A DNA stretch of 64,000 nucleotides from Enoplolaimus lenunculus (lineage: Eukaryota; Nematoda; Enoplea; Enoplida; Thoracostomopsidae): positions 54,935-118,934 of the forward strand of contig JASANG010001926.1 of NCBI GenBank assembly GCA_030248215.1, given 5' to 3'. The stretch's first letter is position 1. Every line of letters starts with the position of its first letter. The position numbers and the translations under genes are program-made. Shown piece by piece: positions 12,586 through 24,988 of the stretch. The notes beneath the pieces were generated by a model. The model had not been told where the DNA came from, did no database searches, and saw only the letters and a list, made by a program, of their open reading frames with translations.

Positions 12586-12600
12586 GCTGTTGCCGTTGTT
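12550..12600. repeat. GTT trinucleotide microsatellite
   Basis: About 13 GTT units, then GCT and GCC interruptions. Confidence 0.95.
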
Positions 12601-13600
12601 ACATGCCTATTAAAACGCATTCGCAACTAATTTTAAAACTCAATCTTTGTCAAAGTTTCTCATAGAACCGTCCGTGAAGAAGACAATGTTAATACTTTTT
12701 CTCCTTCGTGCATCTCAAAGACTACAACTTATAACGAAAACGTAACGAGAATCGAACTTTGCTCTGAGTCTTGTCTCTCAGACCTTGAACACAAGTACGA
12801 TATAGATAGCTACCGATTGTACGCGGACTGCAAAGCGTGCACGGTTGTAAATTTATTTATAACAATACAAAATAATTGTTGCCGTAATGGTGCAGTCGTA
12901 ACGCAACGCAATCGTATGAACAATAAACGAACGGAGAGAAACAGAGAGCGTAGCGAATAGCGATAACGTTGTTGTGAACAATAACGTCTATTTTCTTTGA
13001 AATGAAATCGCATGAGATGTGAAATTTTAGTCAAATATAAAGTTGTTGTTACGAAACTCAATCAAACCTTTTATAGCAATCGAAAGACAACCGATAGAGA
13101 AATACATACGGGCATGTGGTGGATGTCCATATTTCTGACACGAATCCACGCCATATACTAGCGAAAACCACTCGCGAACGAGAAGCCAAACGCAATTTTA
13201 GCACTAAATTTTAATATTTTGGTTTTGACCAGTGTTCAATCGACACAGGCGACCATGATGCCGTCTCCGATCAAATCTTCCAATCGGTTGAAGGAATGAA
13301 AGAACGAAGATGCAAAGAAACAGATCCAAGCATATAATTACAAATGTTCTCTGTTGGTACAAGACATTTAATATTGAAACGTGAAAAATTTTACACAAAA
13401 TCTTGTGAAAATTGGTTAATTTTTTTCTGAGTTTCTCTGTATAAACACTGCAATGAGGAATATAGTAACAACTGAAGGTTATTATGTGTGTTGGATCGTT
13501 TGAATTTGTAAGAAATATACAAAATTGCTAGATACTTTGAAGCGAAAACGCATCAGGAACGTTGCCCAGTGAACAACATATTTTGAACTATAGCTATGGT
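12601..13600. other. No gene seen
   Basis: Somewhat richer in CpG than its surroundings (12840-12990), but without an exon-like frame. Confidence 0.45.
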
Positions 13601-13785
13601 TAGTAGTAATTCGATGGTGCAATAGAGTCGCAATTCCAGTTCCTGTTCGTGTTCCGGTGGAAAAACCGAATTCCAGTTCCTGCTCCCTTGTTAGCAGTAA
13701 TTCGATGGCGCAATAGATTCGCAATTCCGGTTCCTGTTTGTGTTCCGGTCGAAAAACCGAATTCCTGTTCCTGCTCCATGCGAAA
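13601..13785. repeat. Two ~91-bp tandem units of family F-like sequence
   Basis: agtaattcgatggtgcaata...cctgctcc is repeated once with substitutions; each unit holds gaattccagttcctgttcg-like modules. Confidence 0.8.
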
Positions 13786-14105
13786 TACTGCTCGCGTTAA
13801 AAACCTAACATATATATGCATATATTTGCGTATATATTTGTCGTTTCTACACCAAATTCCTCAAAATTTACAAAAGAGCTGAACAGAGGTGATGTTAGTA
13901 AATTTTTTGCTGTATAATCGATATTTAGGTTTGTAGGCTTGTTCCTTTCTACCTATTTTTATTGGTTGCGATAATCCGCACTATATTGTTTCATGTTCGT
14001 CTTATACTTATATATGCACAAACTATTGACCAATCAAAGTACTGGATTGAATTGAACAGAATTGAATGATCATAAAGCAGCTGATTTAATTTGTTAGTTG
14101 CACGA

Positions 14106-14540
14106 CAGGGTGCAATCGGAATTCTTGTTTTGGTAGTTAAATCTGGTAGTTTTCACACTCTGGTTCCAGTAAAAAATCCGGTATTTTTTCACCGCAATTT
14201 TTCGATATTTTTGATATGTAAGATTTTTCTCATTCGAAAATTTAAGAAAAATTGATATATTATTCTAACTTATTTCTCTAAAATTGTCTGTGCGTGTATT
14301 GCCAAAATTTTCAATTTGTGTCATACTTTATAATTGATCATGCGTTTCCTGCGATTGCATTTGTTTCAGGATTTTGTCATCCTAAAGTTTGTGTTTACAC
14401 CGTTAAACGCGATAAAAAAGCATTAAAAATAAATTTTTCGGCAACAACAATTTTTACTCTTCCTGTTCCGGTTTCGGTATTTTTTTAACATTACGGTTCA
14501 GGTTCCGTTTCCGGTATTTTATAATTCCGGTTGCACCTTG
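14106..14540. mobile_element. Family F hAT-like element with perfect 8-bp target duplication
   Basis: cagggtgcaatcggaatt to aattccggttgcaccttg, flanked on both sides by TTGCACGA (14098-14105 and 14541-14548). Inside, tccggtattttt modules occur toward both ends. The 8-bp duplication and CAGGG ends are hAT hallmarks; no transposase frame is present. Confidence 0.88.
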
Positions 14541-14619
14541 TTGCACGAGTAGAGTCTATCACCGATAGGAACCCGCGGACTCTGTCTCGCTCTTCGAAAG
14601 GATCCGTACTGAACTGTGA

Positions 14620-15068
14620 TGAGTAGCATCCTATCACCAGTTTAGCCAGATCGACTTTCAAACTGTCGAAGTACTGCAATTGTAGATCTCAAAATTGGCA
14701 CAGAAGTATATTAAGACACTTCAAATGTGAAAAAAATGTGAATTTACAATCTCAACATTCACTCATTAGTTGGCTATGCCACTGTATAGAATTAGACCGT
14801 AACCGTAGTATAAGTATATTCCTAGGTCGATGCTAAGCGTAAAAAAATGTTTAGAACAGTGAAGTAACAGTAGTAGATGCATATTCCTAAGCCTAAACAA
14901 TAAACGTAAGATCGAGCCTATATATGAAACAATAGCAAAAAATAGTTTAAAGCTTAAGCTTACTCTATTTCAGTCTCACAAAACAACGTTCTGCCCCTTA
15001 CACAAGGCCAGAAACTGCAATCGCCAAACTGGTGCACTGTGCTACACAAATTCAAGAATATGTGCTCA
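14620..15068. mobile_element. Family E element split by a family A element
   Basis: E pieces at about 14620-14771 (tatcaccagtttagcc...) and 15010-15068 (gctacacaaattcaagaatatg) flank a family A copy at 14772-15009 with cctaagcctaaac core. The family A copy is itself irregular. Confidence 0.65.
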
Positions 15069-15879
15069 TATGTTAAGGTAAAATATACAGAAAACTACAC
15101 TTTCACTGGAAAACGTTTATAAAGAAACAAACTTTAGTTGAAATTTAAACACAAGATTGAGAATAATTGAGACAGTGAGCAAACAATAAAATAGTTTGAA
15201 CATTTTGCATTCTCTCAGACTAAAATTCTTAAACTATGACACAGTAAATTCAAACTGTGACTGTATTAATTCATAAAGTTTCAACTGCACTTTCAGTCCG
15301 TTTCATACTCAAGGGGGCCATAAAGGACAAGCCATACAGCATCAAACGAGCATCGAAATTAGAAATTTTTTTATCAATATAATTAAAGCTGGAATGACCC
15401 GCGTACGTATTTTGGTGCAACTTTGCAGCATTACTTTGATTACAATGAATTATTAAAACATAAACGTGATCGTTGTATGAAAACAAAGTCAGCATGAAGA
15501 CAGTTGTGCGTTGGTTACCGTTTCAGCATTGTGCAAAACAAGCTGACCTGTTATTATGAAGTTACTAAAATTGTGTTTGGCTTGTCGCTCGCTTGCTTCA
15601 AAATCCTTTTTTACAGAATAATATTTCGCACGTTCGTGTCAGAATTTTCAGGATACGTCAGTACTTTCGGTTATTGTGTTCTGGTAAAGCAAAAATTTTT
15701 ACCCTTTATTTTTTGAGGGTACAAGTTTTTCGATAAGATTTCATTTCGGATATAATTTCCGTCAATAACAATTAGCAGAGATGGCAAGCCAATTGTTACA
15801 ACACATTATTTTGATAAAAAATATTGCAAAATTGCACCCACTTTAAGCAAATGTCATTTCAGCGATAACGTTTAAGAGA
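15069..15879. other. No gene seen
   Basis: Open frames of about 70 codons occur on both strands; none resembles a known protein. Confidence 0.45.
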
Positions 15880-16150
15880 AAAACACTCTACTTAAAATAG
15901 TTTAGTTATATTTTACTAACTTTTTTAAGTATTAAGTGTACTAAATATTGAGTAAATCTTGGCTTAAATAATGCAAATAAGCGTAAAACTACTGCTGTCA
16001 TTTGTTGATTAAGTAATGTAAAGCGAAGAATTTTGTGTTTTTTTAAAATTAAATAAAATTTTGCCAAACGCCGTAGTAAGTAAAACCGACACTTAATTAG
16101 GCAACAGTTTTACTTAATTCTAAGTCTATTTTACTGACTGTTCTAAGAGT
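15880..16150. mobile_element. Family L element, copy 1
   Basis: acactctacttaaaatag, actactgctgtcatttg, aaattttgccaaacg and accgacacttaatt occur in reverse order and complement at about 29985-30205. Confidence 0.7.
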
Positions 16151-16189
16151 TGCGTTCTACCATTCCCAGTGTCTTGTAACGTGTTACGA

Positions 16190-16525
16190 GCCTAAACATT
16201 TTCAAAAGGGGCATACAAGGATTTTAGGTGGTCTACAAGCGAGGCTGTTTTCTACGAGGGTCACGGTTTATGCAGGGGTAGTAGAACTCTTGGTCATCCT
16301 ATCAGACCACGTGTAGTTCTGTTTGAAAGTATAGGTCTACAATAATTATGCATATACAGACCCGTAGTCAGCTCACCTTGTTAGGAGGGGCTAAAAAATT
16401 TTCAGAAGGGGCATTCAAGGGCATTAATGAGTTACAAGCAAGGTTGAAAATTTTCTAGGGTGGGTCAAAATTTTTCCAGGGTCGGCTGAGCTCCCCTACC
16501 CCCCGCAAAGGCTAATGGGCCCGCG
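16190..16525. mobile_element. Two family H relatives
   Basis: A partial copy (aaacattttcaaaaggggc... 16190-16275) and a fuller one (gacccgtagtcagctcacc to aaaggctaatgggcccg, about 16360-16525) share aattttcagaaggggcat and acaagcaaggttg-like interior. Confidence 0.65.
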
Positions 16526-16932
16526 CTTATGCTGAAAAATATAAAACAAAATACGTGAAAATTCTATCGAATATTTCAATTGTCGTTCACAGTGGATTCT
16601 AAAACAAGGACACAGTCCTATTCTGCACCTGTTACTACTGTATCGATGAACAAACAAAATTTCAACGACATACAGACAGTAGTCGAATTATAGTATACTT
16701 TAACTCCAAAGAATTTAAAATTCTTGTCAAATTGAAACTTAATATGCGACAGTCAAAGAATCTTTAAACGTAGAAAATTGCTTCAATTTTAGCTTGAAGT
16801 TCAAGTAAACGCTGTCCATTGACAGACTTCACCGAAATGGTTTTGGGAAACACTGCAAGTCGAAAATTAAGCGAAAGAGTACAAAATGCAGTACAGTAGG
16901 CAACTGGTTTTTGTGCCTAAAAACCAAAACTT

Positions 16933-17291
16933 CAGGATGCAAGCGGAGATGAAAAACACTGCCGGAGCCGGACGTCAACGAAACTTGTCGGAGCCGGAGC
17001 CGAAGGTGAGGCGAAATTAGGTAGTAAAAATGGTGGTTAATCAGTTAATTTTAGCCAATATCTGCAATGTGTTGTTAAGTTGTTTAGTTTAACGCTAAGT
17101 TTCGGCGAAATTTTGGAAATTCCTTCCTGAAAATTGTAATAAAAGCCAAACAAATCTCGCTAAACAGAAAAATTTTGCAAAATTATGCAGAATTTTACAA
17201 CCGAAATTGCCGGAACTTCCGGCAAAAATTCTCCCGGAGCCGGAAGCCGATTTCCTGCCGGAGTCGGAGGCAGGCCTGCGGTTGCACCCTG
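16933..17291. mobile_element. Family F hAT-like element, ccggag-rich
   Basis: caggatgcaagcggag to ctgcggttgcaccctg; flanks caaaactt and caaaacgt match 7 of 8. Both ends are rich in gccggagccgg. Confidence 0.85.
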
Positions 17292-17350
17292 CAAAACGTA
17301 GAACTACAAACCATTTTAGCGTTTAAAAACGCTATTTCAGCATTAATATA

Positions 17351-17554
17351 AAAAAGATCAGGGGCGGAACGTTTTTGCTGTGCGACTAGAAAAGTGTAAG
17401 CTTAAGCTTTAGACTATGTTTGCTTGGTTTAGGCTTAGACTTAGGCTTAGAAATATGCTCATTCTTACGCTTAGGCTTAGTATTAGGCTTAGACTTAGGC
17501 TTAGGCTTAGGAATATGCTTATAATACTGTTCCGCTCCTGCTCTTTACATTGGC
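17351..17554. mobile_element. Family A MITE with long TTAGGC core
   Basis: Starts inside the left end (gatcaggggcggaacg) and ends ctctttacattggc. About 15 TTAGGC-like units in two runs separated by aatatgctcattcttacgc. The terminal GGCC is missing on the left. Confidence 0.78.
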
Positions 17555-17922
17555 TATATAAAAGCTTTATGCAAAATACGAAATCCGTAGTAAAACTACT
17601 AAAGTTGGAAGCCTTAAAATATTAGGAATACAAACGCAAATGATTAGCAAGGTCTTGGTTTATTACAATCGTATACGGGCCGGTAGCCAGGCGTGCGCCT
17701 GAGGGGCACAGCGCCATTGAAATATTTTAGCCTTGACTGTACTTTGTAACGGGGTAAAGATTGATTTAAATTTGATTGGACCAGCATCGAACAAGCGACT
17801 AAAATGTAGTCTTAAACAAAATTAGCAAATCATAACTATGCCTCTGATCTGAAGCCAAAAGGTACTAATTCTGACCGTTTTCTGCTCTAAAACAAAAGGC
17901 AAGGGTCATAACAGCGTATATC

Positions 17923-18331
17923 GGCTCATGTTACTTTTAAGGCCGTTTTGGTATCTGGTAGTCTGTAAATGAGTAGGCGTGCAATGTACACACAAAAAAG
18001 TATTTCTGAATTTATGAAGAAAAGTATTTTCTGTGGCAAATCTGATTAGTTTTTCGGATATTTAAGGCAATTTTTGAATAACTGGAGAACGTTTATTTTC
18101 AGACTTTATTTCAAAACTTTTTTGAAAACTTTTCCGTTATAACACAAATACCTTTCAAGTGCACCTTGCTAATTATATTTCTTAAATGCAAGAAATTTTT
18201 TCATCAATATCAGAAATATTATTTTGAGTGTAGACTGCATTTTTCTTGCTTAGCCTTTTAGGCTTAGGTTTATGCTTACGCTTGTAGAATACGCTTAATC
18301 TACTATTACGGCCCTAAAAGTAACATTGGCC
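17923..18331. mobile_element. Long family B relative (409 bp)
   Basis: ggctcatgttacttttaagg to ctaaaagtaacattggcc, flanked by cgtatatc and cgtaaatt (6 of 8). The left half is unrelated to the usual family B interior; only the right end has the TTAGGC-like run. It could be a less deleted member of the family. Confidence 0.65.
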
Positions 18332-18759
18332 CGTAAATTCTAAACCAAAAAAATTAGTCTAAAGCTTAAGCTTTACTCTCGCTAAAAATGGTTGCAGCCT
18401 CATCTCTACAGTGGCGAACAAAGCTTACATAAACTTGTGTCAACAGAATACGCCAATGAAATCTTACCATTCTTATTCTTTCACGTTCATCTTTTCAAAT
18501 ATAAAAACGTTGCGTAATTTGAGCGTCGAAATCTGTTCGACTTTAGTGTGTATAATTTTGTCATTTTACAGTTCTTTTTTAATTTCTGCATACAATCGGT
18601 AAAAGACTTGCATTTTTTTGTTTGTTTCAGTACAGCGCCACTCGGTTCCAAGCGGCGACTCTTTAAATAGAACGCAACAACAGCTTCAAGTTGAAAACTC
18701 ATCGCTTAAACAAGCTGTAACAGTTGAACAGGGGTCGAGTATGTTTGTACACTTTCCCC

Positions 18760-19032
18760 TCGTAATCATAGGCGTAGGCTTAGGCTTAGGCTTGGGCTTA
18801 GGCTTATGGCCCGTATGCTCAAATGTGTGTTGCACCAATCACCAGTTTGTTATAGGTCGTGTAACTTTTGTACCAGTGAATGCTGAGGTTTAAAATTCAA
18901 CACATTTTTCGCATATGATTTGCTTTACTGCTGTACCAATTTTGAGTTCAACAACTGCAACAGCTGTTGAGGTAGAAAACCTATTAAACTAACCGATGAT
19001 GGCTGCTATACGCACGCATTTGACAATATGGG
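18760..19032. mobile_element. Family A fragment abutting a family E MITE
   Basis: A TTAGGC run (18770-18806) is followed by ggcccgtatgctcaaatg and an almost complete E element ending caatatgggc at 19032. Confidence 0.75.
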
Positions 19033-19484
19033 CTTAGGTTTTGGAAAAGCTTTTCCTAAGCCTAATCCTTAAACGTATGCTTTCATCAAAGCCGATGCCT
19101 GTGAGCGTATGCGGCAACCTTAAGTCCGTTTGTTCAAACAGGACAACAGATGGATCCGCCATGTAAAGGTTTAGTTTAAATGCATCCGCAAAGACCGAGA
19201 AATTTTCGGTTTGCTCAAGGATACAGGTACTATTTTAAACCCCATAAACGACCCTGTTTTACTCGACTCCCCCAAGATTTCGGCAAAAATATTTCACCAT
19301 TTGTATGCCCCGAAACAAGACTTTTTCTACCAAAGTCTTTACTTGATTTTACGTAAAGTTTTTCGTCATAAAAATTAGCGAAAATTGTCAGCAAACAGTT
19401 TCTGTTATTTATTACTTTTAAACTCAACGAAGCTTGTGTAGTAATTATTAATTTAAATCTCTGTATTTATTACTTAAACTCAAA

Positions 19485-19751
19485 GGCCCATGTATAGAAC
19501 AGGGCCGGATCGTTTTCCGCAGGGGCTATAATAGAGACAGTTTAAGCTTTAGACCAATTTTTTTGCTTAGGCTTGGGCTTTGGTTTATGCTTATACTACT
19601 GTTCCGGCCCTGGTCTATATATGGGCCAACTCAAGGAAGCATGCGTAATAAGACTTAGGAATAGCCTCATCCTTATGCTTAGGCTTAAGCTTAGACTTAG
19701 GCTTAGGAATATGCTTATAGTACTGTTCTGGCCCTGTTCTATATATTGGCC
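19485..19751. mobile_element. Family A MITE followed by a partial tandem copy
   Basis: A short full copy (19485-19627) flanked by aactcaaa and aactcaag (7 of 8) is followed by a second right half ending ttggcc at 19751, after which aactcaaggaagc appears again. The flank was therefore duplicated with the element, probably by unequal exchange. Confidence 0.75.
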
Positions 19752-20218
19752 AACTCAAGGAAGCTTGCGTAATTATTTATTTAAACGTGTACTATTCTGA
19801 CTGTGATCATCAATAGAGTTCAAAAATTATTTCAACTTTTTTAAATTACAAATCTTATCGGTTAACAAAAAATCCGTCCTGGGTGGAAACGTAAAACATT
19901 TGAAAAAATCAGCCGCGTGGGTCGTAATTAATGAAAGCAAAATGCCTCGAACAGTGAAGATAGAAAAACACAACGAACGTCACGCTAGGGAACTCGCAGG
20001 TGTAAGGCCTAAACAATTCTAGGAGGGTTAATATTTTGTCTAGGATCCACTGAGCCCACGTGGCCCAATCTCTGGTTTCGGGTTCGACGAGGCATTACCG
20101 TAACTCGTCATTAAGAAGGTAATCCTTCTACAGTAAGACTGCGTCTATGCAATACGGTAAACTCACAAACTGTTCCATTTTGGCCGTTTAATTAGGCTCA
20201 TAAAAAATATAGCTGAGT

Positions 20219-20400
20219 AGGCCAATGTCACCTTGAGGGGCGTAACATTAGCATATTCTTAAGCCTAAACCTAAGTCTGAGCCCACACTTGAGGCTAATC
20301 CTTAGCGTAAAAGAATAAGCCTATAATTAGGCCTAAGCCTAAGCAAAAAATTACTCTACAGGTTAAACTTCCTCTATTATGGTTTCGCGACAAAAAATGG
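20219..20400. mobile_element. Family B MITE, right end lost
   Basis: ggccaatgtcaccttgaggg followed by cctaagtctgag and aggcctaagcctaagc runs; the right terminal repeat is not recognisable. Confidence 0.6.
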
Positions 20401-20632
20401 TTTCCCTGAAGTATAGGCGCCTGAGTATATGGCTATCAACTCAAAAGCTTAAGGTTCGGATACCGACTGCCTAACCTCCTCAACTTAAGTATAACCCTTT
20501 GCCAAAACGTTTTTCTAAGCCTAAAGCCTATCAATTCACTTTAAACGGTTGAAACAGTGCACGAGTCTAATTTATAAATTGCTATAAAACACATTGTTTC
20601 AGTATTGATTTGTGCTGGTTCTGCGTTAATTG

Positions 20633-20720
20633 CAGGTCCGTAGCCAGGTCACCTTGTTTGGGGGGCCTAAAGTTTTTTCACGAGGGGTGAGCCCCCCCCA
20701 CGCCCCCGGCCACGGGCCCG
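20633..20720. mobile_element. Family H 88-bp hAT-like MITE
   Basis: caggtccgtagccagg to ccggccacgggcccg, flanked by GTTAATTG on both sides. Confidence 0.82.
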
Positions 20721-21267
20721 GTTAATTGCAATCAAAAATAGCCATTTTGCACTTCGCTTACACAACAGGAAATGCCGTCTAAAACAAGCTCATTGTTGAT
20801 TCTTTAAATGCAATCTTGACCTTTCTGCTAAAACTTTCTCGCAATTTATTTTTAGACTTTTAAAGTTGTATACGCAACGTTTCCCTGATCTACCCCCCTT
20901 TTTCTCTCATCGTAACTGTCATCCCCATCGTGAAACGAGTTGTTTACTCTTTTTTCGCTCACTGTTTACTGTTTGCACTCTGAGGTCTTGCATTTTGTTG
21001 CAGTTTCTAAAGATGAACGAATATCTAAAATCACAATAGTTTAGACGTCGTTTTAGACAAAAAGATACAAAAATGAACGTTAAACTGCCCCCTCCGCACG
21101 CTGTCCGCTTGTCTTCATTTGAAACAATTTTATACGTTGCTTTCGACTATGGTGCTTTTATGCTGGCTTTCGTTGAACAGAAATTGTCAAAAAGGTTACA
21201 TAGCTAGGGTGACGCGCCAAATATTAATTTTTTGGCGTTTCAGCGGTATTGATTTGTCTAACATTTC

Positions 21268-21467
21268 GGCCCACGTATAGAACAGCGCCGGATCGTTTTC
21301 CGGCGGGACTGTAATAGAGTCGGTTTAAGCTTTAGACTAACTGTTTTGCTTAGGCTTAGGCTTATGCTCAGGCTTAGGTTTAGGTTTAGGGATATGCTCA
21401 TTCTTCTGCTTAGGCTTAGGCATAGAAATATGCTTATAATACTGTTCCGGTCTTGTTCTATACATAT
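21268..21467. mobile_element. Family A MITE
   Basis: ggcccacgtatagaacagcg at the left and gttctatacat at the right surround two TTAGGC runs. Confidence 0.75.
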
Positions 21468-21612
21468 GAACGAATTTTTCCTACCGTACTTGTAAAACAT
21501 TGCGATTGAAAAACAGGGTCGCTGCTAGCAGATTCGGAGCCTCCCAGGGACGCGGGAACAATTTTTCTCTGGGGGTCTGCAAGTAGGGTAACAGCTATTT
21601 CCAAAACAAATA

Positions 21613-21821
21613 CGCGGCAAAAAATGGCCAGTCATATTGACTCTGTCCGAAATAGGCATTACGGGACTACTCAAACTGAGTCAAATTGGGCTCCGGCCGA
21701 GTCAAATTTGACTCACTAAGTCGCACGCTTGACTCTGGCGGAGTTGAATTTGACTCAGATTGTGTAGTCCCGTAGAGCCTATTTCGGAGGGAGTCAATTT
21801 GACTCACCATTTTTTGCAGTG
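21613..21821. mobile_element. Family C palindromic MITE
   Basis: TA-flanked, cgcggcaaaaaatggccag to caccattttttgcagtg, with arms nearly complementary over the full length. Confidence 0.87.
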
Positions 21822-21884
21822 TAGGGGCGACCAAATTCAATGACAAATCTTGTCTTTGATACGCGACCAAGAGTCGAAAGTAAG

Positions 21885-22046
21885 GGTTAATGTAAAGACA
21901 GGAGTGCAACTGTATTATAAGCATATTCAAGTCTAAACCTAAGCCTAAGCCTAAACCAGAGTCCAGCAAAAAATAGTCTAAAGCTTAAGCTTACTCTATT
22001 GTAGTCTGACAGAAAAACTTTCCTCCCCTCATCTTTACAAAGGTCG
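21885..22046. mobile_element. Family A MITE, truncated left end
   Basis: Reverse-oriented copy with cctaagcctaagcc core and the subterminal block taaagcttaagcttactc; the left terminal repeat is lost. Confidence 0.65.
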
Positions 22047-22441
22047 AGTCCATGCAGAGTAGCTTAAAAACCTTACGAGCGGAACGAGTGAGGAAACCAG
22101 CTTAATTTTTGCATTCAAAGTGTCAAATTCGAACGGGAAACTGTAGTTTCGGTGGGTTGTGTAGCAGTGTCATCGACACCCCCTAAATTTTTCTAACGGA
22201 GTCAACTAACACCCCAGACCGCCCTGCTGCTGCGTACCTGGCTACCCCCGCCTGCGAAATGGGGCCCACTTATTTGTAATAAAGTATTAACCATGAGCGC
22301 AGCAGCCAATACAAAAACATAGGGGAACATACGTGCAGCATAAATATTACAAAAAATTCCCGAGCGATGCGAGAGAGAAGCTAAATCAGCGTGAATAACG
22401 CAATACTTAACTCGAATTAAGTGCTTGAAACCTCTTAGAGA

Positions 22442-22647
22442 GATCAATGTAAAGAACAGGGTCGGAACAGTACTAGCAGAATATTCCTAAGTTTAAGCCT
22501 AAGCCTAAGCGTAAGAATGAGCATATTCCTAAGCCTAAGCCTAAGCCTACGCCAATAAGTCAAGCAAAAAAATCAATCTAAAGCTTTAAGCTTACTCTAT
22601 TGTAGTCTCACAGAAAAACGTTCCGCGCCTGATCTTTACATGGATCG
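22442..22647. mobile_element. Family A MITE
   Basis: Reverse-oriented: atcaatgtaaagaacaggg to ctgatctttacatggatc, with two CCTAAG runs separated by cgtaagaatgagcat. Confidence 0.8.
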
Positions 22648-23057
22648 AGGGTAGGAGGGCTGCGATAGGCAGGGTACTGTTGCTGAATATTTGACTCTAT
22701 GAAAAGCACATTCCAAGCAGACAAGCCATCGAAATAAACAATTACTCTACGACGCAAGAGCAGTATACGTGTCAAAAAATGATTGGCACCCATTACGCTG
22801 GTGGGTACCACCCAGCTGCTTCAATTTTGGTCGCCAGAGAGGGGTTAATACCTGTCAAGTAGACCTCGTTTAACCAGGGGTAAGCAAGGAATATTTAACC
22901 GTCGAAATTGTTTGGAAGAAAGACGAAAAAATAATTTTAATTTACATATTTTTCAATTTTAAGACTGCATCCAGGGGTCAGAAAATTTTTCTCGCTCGCA
23001 TGAAATCCTTAAGCAACGCCATTGGTTACAGCAGATTTTGAAGTAGCACGATCGGTG

Positions 23058-23225
23058 CCGGAGTCAGCTAGGGCGGGACCCCCCGCAAAATTACGAGGTG
23101 CGGCCCTCTTGCGATGGTCAAAATATTTTTCAAATTTTTTAAAATCTTGTTAGGGTGGGTGCCCTCCCTGGGGTAAGCCCCCCAAATGCAGGGTATGGCG
23201 AGTAGCTGCTCCGGCCCTGAGCACA
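23058..23225. mobile_element. Family I GC-rich element
   Basis: gtgccggagtcagctaggg to gctgctccggccctgagcac; the ends are weakly inverted. Confidence 0.65.
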
Positions 23226-23754
23226 ATATCGTTGCTTTAAATATTCAGATGGGTAGAGTAAAGACAGCTCAGCTGTGAGGCGAAACCATTATTCTATAAA
23301 GACTTGACCAAAACGCTCTGCAATCGTAAACTGGTAAAAGGTAAGTACAGCAGCTGTCGTCTTTGGAATTTTTGAAGCCGAACCTAACTCGGAGAAGAGT
23401 GTTGCCTAATTTTCTGGTTTGTTTGAATACTGGCAGAACCGATTTGAAACCAGTAAAAATAAAGATAAGACTTTACTGGGGCGCAAGGCTCCGGTTTTTC
23501 CAAACCGTGACTTCACTCAAAAATAGGTTTTATAGGCGAGTAAATACTTGATTAAAGCTGAAAACTGACAGGTTAAGTTTGACGAGCCGATGAGAGGGCC
23601 AGGATAGGAGATTTAACCCGTGGCTTATCTGGTTGTGGGCCTGTTTATGGGTTGGCCAAAAATGAGTGCCTTCATTTGGTGGTTAAGAAACAGAAAGCAG
23701 ATCTGTAAGGCAAGAAAGGAACATATCGCCAATTGGCCAATACCAAACCGTTTC

Positions 23755-23863
23755 ACTGTAAATTGCAGTGAGTTGATTTCAACTCAGAATCAGTTAAATT
23801 TTATCAGAAGATTGAGCACTGAATTAGGACATTCACAACTCAGATATCTGAGTTAGAGTGTAA
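23755..23863. mobile_element. Family D fragment
   Basis: cactgtaaattgcagtgag with aactcagaatcag modules; it ends at a family F element start. Confidence 0.65.
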
Positions 23864-24923
23864 CTCCGGATATCCGGCTTCGGGGTTCCGGCGAAAATCG
23901 GCCTCCAGCTCCGGCTCCGGTATTTTTTGTTGCCGGATATTTGTTTAAAAATTTAAAAAAATGAAACTGATTGACTTAGATTGCATTGCTGTTCCAGTCC
24001 ATATTGTTGTGATTAAATAGGATTTTTTGAAACTAAAAATTTGTTGAAGGTGATGTACAAACACGACCTTTCAAAGATTCAGTGTTGTACCTTGCATGTA
24101 TATTTTTAGCAAATGCGAAAATAATAACCTTAATTTTGAGCCTACATTTTCACAGGCCTAAATTTCAACGTGAAAATAAGTCAAAACTAAGTCTAAGCAA
24201 AAACAATAGCCTTAATCCTAAGCTACTCCTCTATTTTATAGTACCTTCGAAAAACTGGATGCCCGACCGCAAAAGTAAGACAGGCCAAACAAATATTGCA
24301 ACTGAACGCAACCTTTACATAAACATAGAATGATGGAATAGGGTCTGTGTTAAAGTATTATGCTTTGTTCTGGAACCACTTCGAATAATATAGGCTACGA
24401 AAGGAAGAATTGTGAATTACGTTCTGATATTTGAATTCCTGTTAGTATTCGCTTAGGATAGGTACTCACTTAGACTTGCATGCATAGACACAAATATCTA
24501 AATAATCAAATATGTATGCTATCGTGGTATTTTTTGAGTGATAGGCAATTAATATACAAAATAATCATAACAATGACTGCGCTCAAACATTTATTAAAAC
24601 AGTAATATGGTTTATGAAACCAGAATACAAACTATAAAGGAATAAGACATTAAAAAACAACGAATTAACTATCCGGCGCCGGCTCCGACCGGATATTAGA
24701 TTATTCGCTTCCGGCTTCGTCAGTTTTTGGTATCCTGCTGAACAATGGCGGATCCATGGGGGGCACCCCGGCCGTGGCCCCCCAACATCATCTCGACAAA
24801 AATTATATAGCAATTTTGTGACAATAGTTCGTGGTTTGTGTGTGTGAGTCAAAAGTAAGTTTATTACCTGTGAAATTTTGGCCCCCCATTTTGAGATCCT
24901 GGATCCGCCACTGCTGCTGAACC

Positions 24924-24927
<4 letters not shown>
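23864..24927. mobile_element. Family F remnant with nested family G element (24743-24913)
   Basis: F-like tccggctccggtattttt at 23.9 kb and aactatccggcgccggctcc at 24.66 kb bracket about 700 bp, ending in tgaaccctg. A 171-bp G element (caatggcggatcc to ggatccgccactg) sits in its right end between two perfect CTGCTGAA copies. Confidence 0.75.

Positions 24928-24980
<53 letters not shown>
24928..24980. repeat. AT dinucleotide microsatellite
   Basis: About 26 AT units directly after the family F end tgaaccctg. Confidence 0.95.

Positions 24981-24988
<8 letters not shown>

Noticed and set aside
13482-13882. Frames with TGTRTGTGIA or PVPVCVPVEK patterns
   Set aside because: They are translations of the two tandem family F-like units.
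20060-20105. tRNA gene suggested by ggttcgac
   Set aside because: Only a B-box-like string is present; no A box or stems at the right spacing.
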